A stretch of DNA of 8,242 nt from an uncultured Succinatimonas sp. (GTDB lineage: Bacteria > Pseudomonadota > Gammaproteobacteria > Enterobacterales > Succinivibrionaceae). Shown here piece after piece: positions 8,124 to 8,242 of the stretch. The notes beneath the pieces are model-generated. The model was not told the origin of the DNA, ran no database searches, and saw nothing but the letters and a program-made list of their open reading frames with translations. The position numbers and the translations under genes were made by a program. The stretch spans positions 1 to 8,242 of the forward strand of contig URKL01000071.1 in the NCBI GenBank assembly GCA_900548485.1, written 5' to 3'. Each line of letters begins with the position of its first letter. The first letter of the stretch is position 1.

Positions 8124-8242
8124 ATCTTAAAAAAAGATGGATGTTAACTTATTCTTATAACTAAAAAATATTACAGATTTAGCTTTTTGTAGAAGATCAC
8201 TGAAGATGATCCAGATCTGACAAGAAATTTTAAAGCCGATCC
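8124..8242. other. Upstream flank, no confident gene
   Basis: AT-rich DNA upstream of the kdp control region. On the minus strand two frames are open to the window edge. One runs to a TAA at 8171 (23 codons, ending VIFYKKLNL). The other stays open for about 37 codons. Either could be the 3' end of an upstream gene, but neither has a recognisable motif. On the plus strand a short frame (about 8193-8242) is open to the edge without a start codon. A 5-bp stem ATCTT/AAGAT with a 5-base loop is the only hairpin-like element seen. Confidence 0.3.

Noticed and set aside
8138..8152. ATCTT/AAGAT hairpin as a terminator for an upstream gene
   Set aside because: The stem is only 5 bp and A/T-rich; too weak to call.

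Overview
The window holds one coherent locus: a complete high-affinity K+ uptake (Kdp) system on the minus strand. Reading from high to low coordinates (the direction of transcription), the order is a control region (about 8012-8242), a 33-codon membrane micropeptide in the kdpF position (7910-8011), kdpA (6145-7833), kdpB (4067-6136), kdpC (3459-4058), kdpD (796-3453) and kdpE (17-709). All five large genes look intact, with lengths close to those of E. coli and the expected catalytic residues present. Coding density is high. The kdpA-B, B-C and C-D junctions are 8, 8 and 5 nt, which suggests one polycistronic mRNA with translational coupling. The exceptions are an 86-nt gap between kdpD and kdpE and a 76-nt gap between the micropeptide gene and kdpA.

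How the parts work together: KdpA is the four-pore-loop K+ channel-like subunit, KdpB the P-type ATPase, and KdpC the single-pass accessory subunit. A tiny single-pass peptide probably stabilises the complex, as KdpF does. KdpD (sensor kinase) and KdpE (OmpR-type regulator) form the two-component system that switches the operon on under K+ limitation. A sequence nearly the same as the E. coli KdpE operator as I remember it (two TTTTTACA direct repeats spaced 11 bp) lies about 75 bp upstream of the first start codon, so the loop from sensor to regulator to promoter is visible within the window.

Organism: the DNA is strongly AT-rich (roughly one third G+C by eye), with AT-rich codon choice and ordinary stop codons (TAA, TAG and TGA are all used). 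Protein motifs and the kdpFABCDE order with an E. coli-like operator point to a low-GC proteobacterium, possibly a host-associated gamma- or alphaproteobacterium. I cannot name the genus from sequence alone.

I see no tRNA or rRNA genes, insertion sequences, CRISPR arrays or other mobile elements. The locus is mainly a conserved housekeeping/stress system. The items most worth a second look are the unannotated micropeptide, the operator, the unusual kdpD-kdpE gap and the divergent middle (Usp-like) part of KdpD.
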